Positions 16,016 through 23,831 of a stretch of 64,000 nt of DNA are shown here, in pieces; position 1 is the stretch's first letter, and every line of letters begins with the position of its first letter. The DNA lies in contig NZ_CP192600.1 of NCBI RefSeq assembly GCF_050632395.1, forward strand, positions 2,232,001-2,296,000. The letters are read 5' to 3'. The notes below the pieces were generated by a model. The model saw only the letters and a program-made list of their open reading frames with translations, was not told the DNA's origin and did no database searches. The position numbers were made by a program, and so were the translations under genes. This DNA is from JAUYQR01 sp050632395 (GTDB taxonomy: Bacteria > Pseudomonadota > Alphaproteobacteria > Rhodobacterales > Rhodobacteraceae).

Positions 16016-16903
16016 ATGAGCACCCGGAAAGTGTTTTTGAAGAAGATGGCGAAGCTGTATCTCTCTGAGGCGTCAGAGGAACATGCACGACGCTATCCGC
16101 AACTGGCCTGTTTTGCGTTCGATACCATCTCTGTGTCGCTGCATCTTGACGGTCAGTATGAAAGATATGAGCTGGAGGCGCTTGAAGAGTTTATCTTTCC
16201 ACGGATGGATCGAAGCGGGCAGGCCATCGATGTCGGGGCAAACATCGGAAATCACAGCCTGTTCTTTGCGCGCCACTTCCCGAGCGTTGTAAGCCTTGAA
16301 CCGCACCCGCGGACATTCCGCCTTTTGGCCTGCAATGCGGATCTGGTGCCGAATGTCGTAGCGCTTAACGTGGGTGCATCGGACGCGAAAGCCGTGGTGA
16401 CGGTTGCACAGGATCTGCTGAATCTTGGCGCCACCTCTGTTCGCCCATCGGACCGCCCCATCGGCCTTGGCAGCAAACCGGTTACCCTGAACCTTGTTCC
16501 GATCGACACGATCCAGGAGGTGACGGTGCAACGCGTGTCCTTCATCAAGCTGGACATCGAGGGGCATGAGGAGGCGGCACTGCGCGGGGCCGAGCAAACG
16601 CTGCGTCGAGACATGCCGGTCGTCGCGATGGAGGTGCTGCCCGAAGACATCAAGGAGGGATCGACACCGTCGATCGATCTGCTGAGAAGCCTGGGATACA
16701 CCAGCTTTATTGCGTCGCGCCCCGCCACCCGGATTGCCAGATTGCCGCGACGTACGTTCAAGCGCATGAAAACCTTGATGTCACTGATCGGCAGGGCGCC
16801 AAGCGAGCGACGTGAGTTTGCACCCGTCGAGTTTCCGCTGCAACCGGATGCGCGCTACAGTTTGGTGGTCTGTTCGCGCGATCCCTTGCTTGCGCTGACG
16901 TGA
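16016..16903 (+). CDS. FkbM family SAM-dependent methyltransferase
   Basis: About 295 residues. The SAM-binding motif I is AIDVGANIGNHSLFFA, followed by VVSLEPHPRTFRLLACN and the FkbM-type FIKLDIEGHEEAALRGAE. Enzymes of this family O-methylate sugars or other secondary products. The position at the edge of a glycosyltransferase cluster favours methylation of a surface glycan. The ATG at 16016 follows AAAGGTGA. The gene converges on the RgpF-like gene with no gap. The N-terminal region (STRKVFLKKMAKLYLSEASEEHARRYP) is helical and not part of the catalytic fold. Confidence 0.85.
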   Translation: MSTRKVFLKKMAKLYLSEASEEHARRYPQLACFAFDTISVSLHLDGQYERYELEALEEFIFPRMDRSGQAIDVGANIGNHSLFFARHFPSVVSLEPHPRTFRLLACNADLVPNVVALNVGASDAKAVVTVAQDLLNLGATSVRPSDRPIGLGSKPVTLNLVPIDTIQEVTVQRVSFIKLDIEGHEEAALRGAEQTLRRDMPVVAMEVLPEDIKEGSTPSIDLLRSLGYTSFIASRPATRIARLPRRTFKRMKTLMSLIGRAPSERREFAPVEFPLQPDARYSLVVCSRDPLLALT

Positions 16904-17992
16904 CTAAGGCCTGGGCGTCAAGCTTCTGATTTCGCGAAGGATTTGTTGATCCGGTTCATCCAGAAAGCCGTCATCCACGGCTTTCAGGTAGGCACGTCGC
17001 ATGGCCACGGAACTGGCGATTTGCCGTTTCTTCAGCAGCGGCAGGTTGAATATCCGCATCGAAGCCAGCGGAAAAGCCTCTTGAAGGCTTGCGGTTCGCG
17101 CCACGTCCAGAATGTGGTCGCGGATGAGTTTTTGGTTGGGTGCCTGGGCGCTGATCAAACCGACAAGGCTTTTTCGGCGTTGCTCGTGCTGGGGATTGTC
17201 ATGTTCTGCATATGTGATGGCTTCTTGCAGAAATTTGGTGGAAGCGCCCTCAATCGCCTCGGCAAATGCGTGTCGTGAACCAAAGACTTTCGACGGCACG
17301 CCTGCGTCCAACAAGGCCCGAGAGAACCCCTTTTCACCTCGAGCGAGCACTTTTCGACGGGTGCTGGACACCTGGTAGCCCCGCCAGAAATCAGAGAATG
17401 CCGGGGAGGCAAGCCCTCTGTGACCAACCATCATCATGTAGGATTCGAAGTGCCCGGCATGACGTCGCCCGGCTTTTCGTTCGAACATCGGTCCGGTCAG
17501 CCCCTCGGTTCCGTGCTCCAGTTCGGAAAGCAGCGTCTCGTTCGACGAAAGGGGAAACCAGATGCTGTCGTTCAGCAACAACAGGCGCGACGGGGTGATG
17601 CCTCGGTCTTGCACGACGCGAAGGCCGTCACGATAGCCGCCGAAATCGTGGCCGTAGTTTGGTCTTTCGACCAGAAGAGCCACGGAGGACAGCAGGTCTT
17701 CGCGATCCTTTTGCGACAGCGGCGCGTTGGATACTGCGACGACCGAGTAGTCCTTTTTCGCGAGGTGGCTTACTGTCAGAAAAGTCGAGGGCAGCAGGCC
17801 GGCTGGCTGGAAAAGGATATGAAGTGCGAGCTTGCCATTCGTGGGGGTGTGCCGTCCTTCCGTCACCCGGACATGTCGGTAGAACTGGCGGTCGTAAAGG
17901 AATTGGGGCACCGCTTCGACCAAGGCGTATAACGGGTCCATCGCCTTGTAAAAGACGCGACGAAGTTCCCGTATGGCCTTACCTTCAGACAT
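16904..17992 (-). CDS. Rhamnan synthesis F (RgpF)-like protein
   Basis: About 362 residues. The block LLVERPNYGHDFGGYRDGL followed by LLLLNDSIWFPL and FESYMMMVG is the signature of the rhamnan synthesis F family, which takes part in rhamnose-containing polysaccharide assembly, probably as a glycosyltransferase. It is a soluble protein without membrane helices. It lies in a glycan cluster with GT25 and GT2-type genes on the same strand. The ATG at 17992 is chosen over a TTG 18 bases upstream; neither has a strong ribosome site. Confidence 0.82.
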   Translation of the reverse strand: MSEGKAIRELRRVFYKAMDPLYALVEAVPQFLYDRQFYRHVRVTEGRHTPTNGKLALHILFQPAGLLPSTFLTVSHLAKKDYSVVAVSNAPLSQKDREDLLSSVALLVERPNYGHDFGGYRDGLRVVQDRGITPSRLLLLNDSIWFPLSSNETLLSELEHGTEGLTGPMFERKAGRRHAGHFESYMMMVGHRGLASPAFSDFWRGYQVSSTRRKVLARGEKGFSRALLDAGVPSKVFGSRHAFAEAIEGASTKFLQEAITYAEHDNPQHEQRRKSLVGLISAQAPNQKLIRDHILDVARTASLQEAFPLASMRIFNLPLLKKRQIASSVAMRRAYLKAVDDGFLDEPDQQILREIRSLTPRP

Positions 17993-18060
17993 CGTGGCCT
18001 GACCCGGCAAGGGACGCCAACCCCACAGGATGAATGCGCTTTGCGTCGGGCTTTATTCGG

Positions 18061-18840
18061 CTAGTCATGCGTCTTCTTAGGCCCGGGAAACGCGCCTATC
18101 CGTATCAGGTATTTGAGGCGTCTCCAGTAGTTGGCTGCACGCAGACAATAGCTGGGCAGCCGTTTGTACCATTTGAACTTCTTCAGATCCCCTGATGCTA
18201 CGCCGGTGATGAAGCTGATGTTCCCGTCATCCACATGGCTGGGAAAAGGCTCCAGACCGAAGAGCCGGAAGTCGTGCAGAAAGAACCGGTTTATCTCGTG
18301 GTCGGTGGCGCGCGTGATCGGAAGCATCCGAGGCAGCAATTTTTCTACCGTCTCTCTTTTTATCAGATAGGCGCCGGTGCCCGTGGCAGGGCCGACATAG
18401 GCGTTCAGGGTGTAGGTGCCGATCTTGCCCTGCGAGACGGGCAGCTTTGCGCGGATTTTGTTGAGTTTCAGCATGTCCCAGCGATCAGAAGCTGCCAAGG
18501 CCGCATCCACGGCAGAGACGAAGTCATCATGGAAAACCACATCGTCTTCGAGGATCAGCGCAACTGGTGCCCCCGTCGCAAGGAATTCCCTCCAGACAGC
18601 AAGGTGAGAATGGTAGCAGCCAATTCCTCCGATCAGGATATTGCGGCCCATGTTCCGTTCGAAGGCTTCGACATCCACAGTCTGGATGAGTTCAGCCTCG
18701 CGCGCCTTTCCGTCGATGCCATCGAAAACCTTGTGCTGGAACGGAAGGTGGGAAAGCTGCGCTTCCATCTTCCTCCGGCGCTCGACGGCGCGCGGCAGGT
18801 TGATCAGCCATGTTCTGAGGTCTTTGCGCGCGAGGGGCAT
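18061..18840 (-). CDS. Glycosyltransferase family 25 (LPS-type)
   Basis: A 259-residue member of the GT25 family. Characteristic pieces are the N-terminal WLINLPRAVERRRKM, GGIGCYHSHLAVW and the acidic metal/nucleotide motif ALILEDDVVFHDDF (Glu-Asp-Asp), followed later by TGTGAYLIKRE. GT25 enzymes transfer galactose or glucose to lipooligosaccharide or other glycans at the inner membrane face. AAGGAGAGGGA immediately precedes the ATG at 18840. It lies between the RgpF-like gene and another glycosyltransferase on the same strand. Confidence 0.88.
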   Translation of the reverse strand: MPLARKDLRTWLINLPRAVERRRKMEAQLSHLPFQHKVFDGIDGKAREAELIQTVDVEAFERNMGRNILIGGIGCYHSHLAVWREFLATGAPVALILEDDVVFHDDFVSAVDAALAASDRWDMLKLNKIRAKLPVSQGKIGTYTLNAYVGPATGTGAYLIKRETVEKLLPRMLPITRATDHEINRFFLHDFRLFGLEPFPSHVDDGNISFITGVASGDLKKFKWYKRLPSYCLRAANYWRRLKYLIRIGAFPGPKKTHD

Positions 18841-18923
18841 TCCCTCTCCTTGGTCAGAAGAAAGTGTGTTTAGCCCAATACCTGAAACTCAAACTGGATG
18901 AGGAACGAGGGTCGGCGGGGCAC

Positions 18924-19673
18924 TCAGGAAACAACATACCGGTTCCAGTAGGCCACAACCCAGCCAACCGGCCCCCCGATGAAGTGCGGGAAGCGATCAC
19001 GGTTTCCCTTTCCCGAACGTACGAGATCTCGCGGTCGGGGAAGACCGTGGAAGACCACGATCTTTACATTGGGCGCTGGCATCTTAGGGGGCAGGATGCG
19101 GTCAAGCAAGAGCGGCCGACGCAAATGTCGCTTGAAACTCGCGAGCCAGGAGTTCGGCCAGTAACCTACTCGCTCGGCCTCGCCATGCAAGAAGTTCTGC
19201 TCGTAGCCATACAAATCCTCCATCGCGTTGGGGTCTTCCCGCATCCGGTCCACGAGGTCGGTGTGAGCCCCTATGTCGAACGCGAAGATCGAGCTCATGG
19301 TCGAAGGGGGGCCGCCCTTCCAGGCACCTTCGTCGATGGCGATCAGCCCGCTGCCGTACTCGAAGAACGGCTGGAGGTCCCCTACGACCATCATGTCGAG
19401 GTCGATGAAAAGCGCGCGGCCCGAGAGCCCGTAGAGGTCATCGATGAAGACCGACAGCTTGGGCCATCCACCACCGCGCCACTGACGAGGCGTCAGTCCG
19501 ATGTCGGGAATCGGGAAGGCGGATATGCCTGGGGAAAGACCGTCTGCATTATCGGTCAGGCAGACAAAACGGAAAGGTTCCGCAAGGTTCGCACGCACCG
19601 CGTTATAGAGCACGTTGACATACTCGGCGTCGTACAGATCGCCCCACTTCATGCAGATTACGGTCTTGTCCAT
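18924..19673 (-). CDS. Putative glycosyltransferase
   Basis: About 249 residues from the ATG at 19673. The N-terminus KTVICMKWGDLYDAEYVNVLYNAV, followed by RFVCLTDN and LFIDLDMMVVGDL, has the arrangement of GT8-like transferases, with a Asp-x-Asp motif (DLDMM) for metal and nucleotide-sugar binding. The C-terminal VKIVVFHGLPRPRD is also found in this type of surface-glycan enzyme. Donor and acceptor are unknown. It belongs to the reverse-strand glycan cluster between the GT25 gene and the GT2-methyltransferase fusion. Confidence 0.75.
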   Translation of the reverse strand: MDKTVICMKWGDLYDAEYVNVLYNAVRANLAEPFRFVCLTDNADGLSPGISAFPIPDIGLTPRQWRGGGWPKLSVFIDDLYGLSGRALFIDLDMMVVGDLQPFFEYGSGLIAIDEGAWKGGPPSTMSSIFAFDIGAHTDLVDRMREDPNAMEDLYGYEQNFLHGEAERVGYWPNSWLASFKRHLRRPLLLDRILPPKMPAPNVKIVVFHGLPRPRDLVRSGKGNRDRFPHFIGGPVGWVVAYWNRYVVS

Positions 19674-19790
19674 TCGCCTCAACGTACATCTGCCAGAGGC
19701 CGACTTGGTCTCACGAGATGGGGAGCTTGTCAAACCACCTTGCCTTGAGGACGGTTTTCATGAGCGTCAGAATACAGCTCTTGGTTTGAT

Positions 19791-21560
19791 CTACGCAGGT
19801 TTGCGACCGCGAGTGCGTCCATACGCTTGATTGCTTTGTGGGTAAGGCTCGCTGAAGGCTGCCGGCCGGATGCCGGAGCTTTGACCGTACCATTGATAGC
19901 GCAAGTCGGCGATCGATCTTAACGCGGCGGCGGCAGTACCGTCTTCCGACGAGCGCGCCTTGCGTAAAACGAGAAGGTTTCGGCGGAACCACGACATCGT
20001 TGAAATGGCACGCAGACCAAGTGTTTCGATCAGATCCGGAACCCAGCCACGTTCGGCCCAAAGATCAAGAACCCGGTCCATTGGAATGCAGTTGATGTGA
20101 CCGTGACCGTTCTGGCCTGGCTCCGCAACCGAGAAGATGATCCTGTTATCGGCATGACGTGCGATCGAGTCGAACGCCAGACTGGTGACCGCAGGATCCA
20201 AATGCTCCAGCACCTCGAGGCACATGACCAGATCAAACGTTTTGCCAAGATCAAGCGGTTCGTGAAGATCATGCCGGATATACTGATCGTCCCGCAAGAC
20301 CGTGGTGGCCGGATCGACGCCGTCGGTGCCGATGATCTCATCTGCCCCAAGCGATTCAAAGAGGCGAAGGTAGATGCCCTTGCCACAACCGATATCGAGA
20401 ACGGTTTTTGGCTGGAAATACTCGGCTAGATAGCGGAACGGAGCGATATCGAAAAAGACGTGCGACCAATGCCAGTCATGAGAGAATGCAGTCTCGGAAA
20501 TCGGCTTGGAAACCTCTTCGTGGGCCGCTTGCCGTTCCAGAAGCGTCTCGAACTTGAAAGCAGATGTACCGATAATTGTATTCAAAACTGCTTCATCTGC
20601 GGGCATCCCCAAACCATTTGAGAACCGCCGTACCAAATCGAGCCTGGGGCGCTCTGCGTTGACACTGTCCTGAAAAATTTTGGGTGGCCCGTCTTGAGCA
20701 AAAGAGTTTGCCAAGTCTGCTAGGTTGGCCGGCTGCAATGGCAGGCCGTATTCGCGCACCGAATCGAACAGGCGTTTGCGATGGTACGACTGACCTTTGT
20801 AATCGGGGGCCACGTTTGACAAGCTTGGCTGCTCGGAAACGAGTTTGCTCCACCCGTTCACTGCCTTAGCCACGACCTGATCGGCACTCCGCACTGGAAT
20901 ATGGATCACCGGCGAATCTAGTCTGTCGTTGACAGGTACCCTGTGGCGCCCCAGCCGTACCGAGTGCGCGCCCTTGCTGACTGTCATGGCCTCGGAGAAC
21001 GAACCACCGAGATGCCAAATTGCTTTCTTGTACGCCGGTGTTTCTTGGCGCCGCACATATCTGATCGCATCAAGTGGATCGCTGTCGGTCGTCCCCCCTT
21101 GGGGATCAGGCAAATAAGTCCGCCATGGGTGGAGTGTTGCGGTTCCTGGTGGTTCTGAGGCAAGTGCTGCGTGGAATGCTTTGGGGTCCTTCGCAGACAG
21201 GAATTCGTCGCAATCGAGGAAGACGACGTGATCGGCAAAGAATGCACTTTGAGTAAACCGCAGCGCAGCAGTGATCTGGTCGGCCTGTACATACCGCGTG
21301 TCGGGGCTGTCGATCACAAAGATGCCGCCCAACTCACGTGCGCATTCCATTGCAATGGTGCGAGTGCCGTCTATCGACCCGTTGTCCATGACGATCATTG
21401 CGTCGAGATATGGCCGATTGGTTCTCAGAAACGGTTCGATGATGTCCTGTTCGTTCTTGACCATCGTTATGGAGATCGACCGGATACCCGACTTTGGTGC
21501 GTCTTGCACATATGCGCGGAGATCACTGCGGATGAAGGCGAGGTATTCTGAAAGCTTCAT
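19791..21560 (-). CDS. Glycosyltransferase family 2 / SAM methyltransferase fusion
   Basis: About 589 residues from the ATG at 21560, preceded by AGAAGAAG; longer readings start at a TTG. Residues about 25-300 are a GT2-like domain: SITMVKNEQDIIEPFL, MDNGSIDGT and VVFLDCDEF. Residues about 370-530 are a class I methyltransferase: VLDIGCGKGIYLRLFESLGA, FDLVMCLEVLEHL and the following NRIIFSVAEPGQNGHGH. One chain could thus add and methylate a sugar of a surface polysaccharide. Base composition is visibly lower in GC than the core genes, consistent with transfer. A decayed IS3 fragment lies 250 bases upstream. Confidence 0.82.
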   Translation of the reverse strand: MKLSEYLAFIRSDLRAYVQDAPKSGIRSISITMVKNEQDIIEPFLRTNRPYLDAMIVMDNGSIDGTRTIAMECARELGGIFVIDSPDTRYVQADQITAALRFTQSAFFADHVVFLDCDEFLSAKDPKAFHAALASEPPGTATLHPWRTYLPDPQGGTTDSDPLDAIRYVRRQETPAYKKAIWHLGGSFSEAMTVSKGAHSVRLGRHRVPVNDRLDSPVIHIPVRSADQVVAKAVNGWSKLVSEQPSLSNVAPDYKGQSYHRKRLFDSVREYGLPLQPANLADLANSFAQDGPPKIFQDSVNAERPRLDLVRRFSNGLGMPADEAVLNTIIGTSAFKFETLLERQAAHEEVSKPISETAFSHDWHWSHVFFDIAPFRYLAEYFQPKTVLDIGCGKGIYLRLFESLGADEIIGTDGVDPATTVLRDDQYIRHDLHEPLDLGKTFDLVMCLEVLEHLDPAVTSLAFDSIARHADNRIIFSVAEPGQNGHGHINCIPMDRVLDLWAERGWVPDLIETLGLRAISTMSWFRRNLLVLRKARSSEDGTAAAALRSIADLRYQWYGQSSGIRPAAFSEPYPQSNQAYGRTRGRKPA

Positions 21561-21954
21561 TCTTCTTCTACCCAGACCGCCAGCCAGCGCATTTCTAAAT
21601 ACCGGCATAAAGGTCACGACGGACCTTCGCAACCACTTCAACGACAGCCGCAGGAAGCCAGGGACGGCGTCACCAAAGCTGCCTTGACGACGTGCCAGAA
21701 CACCTGTTTCAGATCAAAAAGGTGCTCGAGGATTTCAGAACTGCATGGTCCTATCGGGGTCGTTGACGGAGGCGCGGGGAACCGAATCTCTCGATGGTTA
21801 TCAGGTCCTTGGAGGTCATCCTTGCGGCAAAGTTCAACAATGCTGTCTTCGCCACGACGCCCCAGCAGCACGATCCGGATTTTCTCCTCAGACGAATGCA
21901 GCTTGCTCGTTCACGCCGGATGTCCTTCACCTCCGTCTCGGCAGGCACAGGCCG
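21561..21954. other. Intergenic region with transposase debris
   Basis: Nearly 400 bases between the GT2 fusion and the MFS gene. Apart from the IS3 OrfA fragment at 21812-21910, I see no intact reading frame and no promoter or terminator of note. It marks the edge of the glycan cluster. Confidence 0.6.
21812..21910 (-). pseudogene. IS3-family transposase OrfA remnant
   Basis: Reverse-strand reading TSKLHSSEEKIRIVLLGRRG, then EDSIVELCRKDDL, matches the N-terminus of IS3-family OrfA proteins (…SAEEKIRIVLEGLRGEDSIAELCR… pattern). The codon where the start should be reads TGA, and similarity stops after CRKDDL. Only about 33 codons remain. This is a dead insertion sequence end beside the glycan cluster. 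Confidence 0.7.
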
Positions 21955-23142
21955 TCAAGCCTGTCGTTCCAACCGGCTCAGGTGAGACGATAGCAGGACG
22001 ACCAAAGCGACGCCGGCAAAGACGGCGCCCAGCAGGAAGGTAGCTTCGGGTCCAAACCGATCCCACAGCAGTCCTGCGATGCCACTGGCGAACAGAAGCG
22101 CCACGCCGCTGGTCAGGTTGAAAAAGCCGAATGCCGTTCCGCGCAGGTCCGGTGGAGCGGTGTCTGCGACCATCGCGGCGAGCAGCCCCTGCGTCATGCC
22201 CATATGCAGCCCCCAGACCGCGACGCCCGCCAGAAGGACAGGCCATGCCGTGGACGAGGCGAGGACGAGGTCCGCCAGAATCAGAAGCCCAAGCCCGACC
22301 GCAAGCAGGGCGCGGTGGCTGACGCGGTCGGACAGGCGCCCGATCGGGTAGGCCGACAGGGCATAGACCACATTCATCACCACCATGACCAAGGGCACGG
22401 CCGCAAGTGCTATGCCTGCCTGCTGCGCGCGCAGCACGAGGAAGGCTTCGCTGAAACGGGCGAGGGTGAAGACGGCACCGATGCCCACCACGGCCCAATA
22501 CTCGGGCTTCAGGCGCCGAAGATTCTGCCGCGTGATCGGGTTGCCGCGTCCTTCGCCCGCGGGGCGGGCCGGTTCACGGATGCCTGCCGCAAGCAGCAGG
22601 ACGGACAGCACGGCCGGGATGGTCGCGACCCAGAACACCAGACGGAAATCGTTGGCAAAGAGCAGCATCAGGCCCACGGCCAGAAGCGGCCCGGCAAAGG
22701 CACCGACCGTGTCGAGCGACTGGCGCAAGCCGAAGGCCGCACCTCGAAGATGTGGCGGGGCGAGGTCGGCCACCAGCGCGTCGCGCGGTGCGCCGCGAAT
22801 GCCTTTGCCCACCCTGTCGGCCAGCCGAGCCACGATGATCAGGTCGATGGATGTCGCCAGCGCGAAAAGCGGCTTCGACGCCGCCCCCAGCCCGTAGCCG
22901 AGAAGAGCCAGTTCCTTGCGCCGCCCGACCCAGTCGCTCAGCACGCCGGAGAACACCTTGACGATCAGCGCGGTTGCTTCGGCTGCGCCTTCGATCAGGC
23001 CGATGGTCAGCGCGCTGCTGCTAAGTCCGGTGACAAGAAACAGCGGCAAAAGGCTGTGGATCATTTCGGAGGAGATATCCATCAGCAGGCTGACGAAGCC
23101 CAGAATCCAGATCGCCGCCGGTATGCCACTTTTGCGGATCAT
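21955..23142 (-). CDS. MFS transporter
   Basis: About 395 residues with twelve predicted helices. Major facilitator loop motifs are visible: GVLSDWVGRRKELALLG between helices 2 and 3 and IGRLSDRVSHRALLAVG in the second half. The conserved GLRQSLDTVGAFAGPLLA and RGTAFGFFNLTSGVALL segments belong to a subgroup of uncharacterised drug/metabolite exporters. The ATG at 23142 follows GGGAAGTGA, and upstream sequence in the long frame overlaps the preceding gene. It starts 5 bases after the stop of the PAP2 gene on the same strand, so both are probably co-transcribed. Confidence 0.87.
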   Translation of the reverse strand: MIRKSGIPAAIWILGFVSLLMDISSEMIHSLLPLFLVTGLSSSALTIGLIEGAAEATALIVKVFSGVLSDWVGRRKELALLGYGLGAASKPLFALATSIDLIIVARLADRVGKGIRGAPRDALVADLAPPHLRGAAFGLRQSLDTVGAFAGPLLAVGLMLLFANDFRLVFWVATIPAVLSVLLLAAGIREPARPAGEGRGNPITRQNLRRLKPEYWAVVGIGAVFTLARFSEAFLVLRAQQAGIALAAVPLVMVVMNVVYALSAYPIGRLSDRVSHRALLAVGLGLLILADLVLASSTAWPVLLAGVAVWGLHMGMTQGLLAAMVADTAPPDLRGTAFGFFNLTSGVALLFASGIAGLLWDRFGPEATFLLGAVFAGVALVVLLSSHLSRLERQA

Positions 23143-23147
23143 ATCCG

Positions 23148-23762
23148 TCACTTCCCGCGCGGAAAGAGGCGGCCCGACAGGCCGAGCGATGTCAGGACGG
23201 CTTCGTAAAGCGCAAGTACCGGCGGATAAATCCACGCATTTAGCGGGCGGCGAAGGACAAAGACCAACAGTGCAGCGCAACAAGCGACCGCCAGACCACC
23301 CGCCATGTCGAAGGGGAAATGCACGCCCAGATAGACCCGCGCCCATGCCGTCCCGAGCGCGAGCGCCGCAAACACAAGGGCCGCCGCCCGCGTGGATTTC
23401 GCAAAGAGCAGCGGAAGCGCCAGACCGAAGAGCAATGTCGCGTGATCGCTCGGGAATGAAGCCTCGGGTGCATGCGGCATGAACTGGTGGCCCAGGCCAA
23501 GCTCAAAAGGGCGCGGGTGATACCAGATGTGCGTGATCACTTGCGCAACAGTCAGCCCGACGAAAGCGGTCAGCGTCGCATCAAGCAGGCGCATCCGAAC
23601 GAAACGGCCCGTTCTTACCCAGAGCAGCACCAACACGACCACTGCGACGTAGGGCGCGGTTTCTGCCAGAACGCGGGCCATGAGCACAAGGGCCTGCGGC
23701 GAGGTTGCATCGGCATTGAGTGCGGTGAAAAGGGCTGCGTTCCAGCCTTCGATCCGATCCAT
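23148..23762 (-). CDS. PAP2-family membrane phosphatase (undecaprenyl-diphosphatase-like)
   Basis: About 204 residues with several membrane helices and the three PAP2 phosphatase motifs: a YHPRPF segment (the KxxxxxxRP-type site), the PSDHATLLFG motif with catalytic His, and the ARVYLGVHFPFDMAGG motif with Arg and His. Short bacterial PAP2 proteins with FPSDHA recycle undecaprenyl pyrophosphate or dephosphorylate lipid phosphates. The start is the ATG at 23762 or a GTG two codons upstream. Neighbours are an MFS transporter downstream and the DedA-PAP2-LssY gene upstream. Confidence 0.88.
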   Translation of the reverse strand: MDRIEGWNAALFTALNADATSPQALVLMARVLAETAPYVAVVVLVLLWVRTGRFVRMRLLDATLTAFVGLTVAQVITHIWYHPRPFELGLGHQFMPHAPEASFPSDHATLLFGLALPLLFAKSTRAAALVFAALALGTAWARVYLGVHFPFDMAGGLAVACCAALLVFVLRRPLNAWIYPPVLALYEAVLTSLGLSGRLFPRGK

Positions 23763-23831
23763 GTTCACCGCTCTGGGCCCAACCTCTTTGGGAAAGGCTA
23801 TCAGAGCCGTGTGTCAGGGCAAAGCTGCCAC

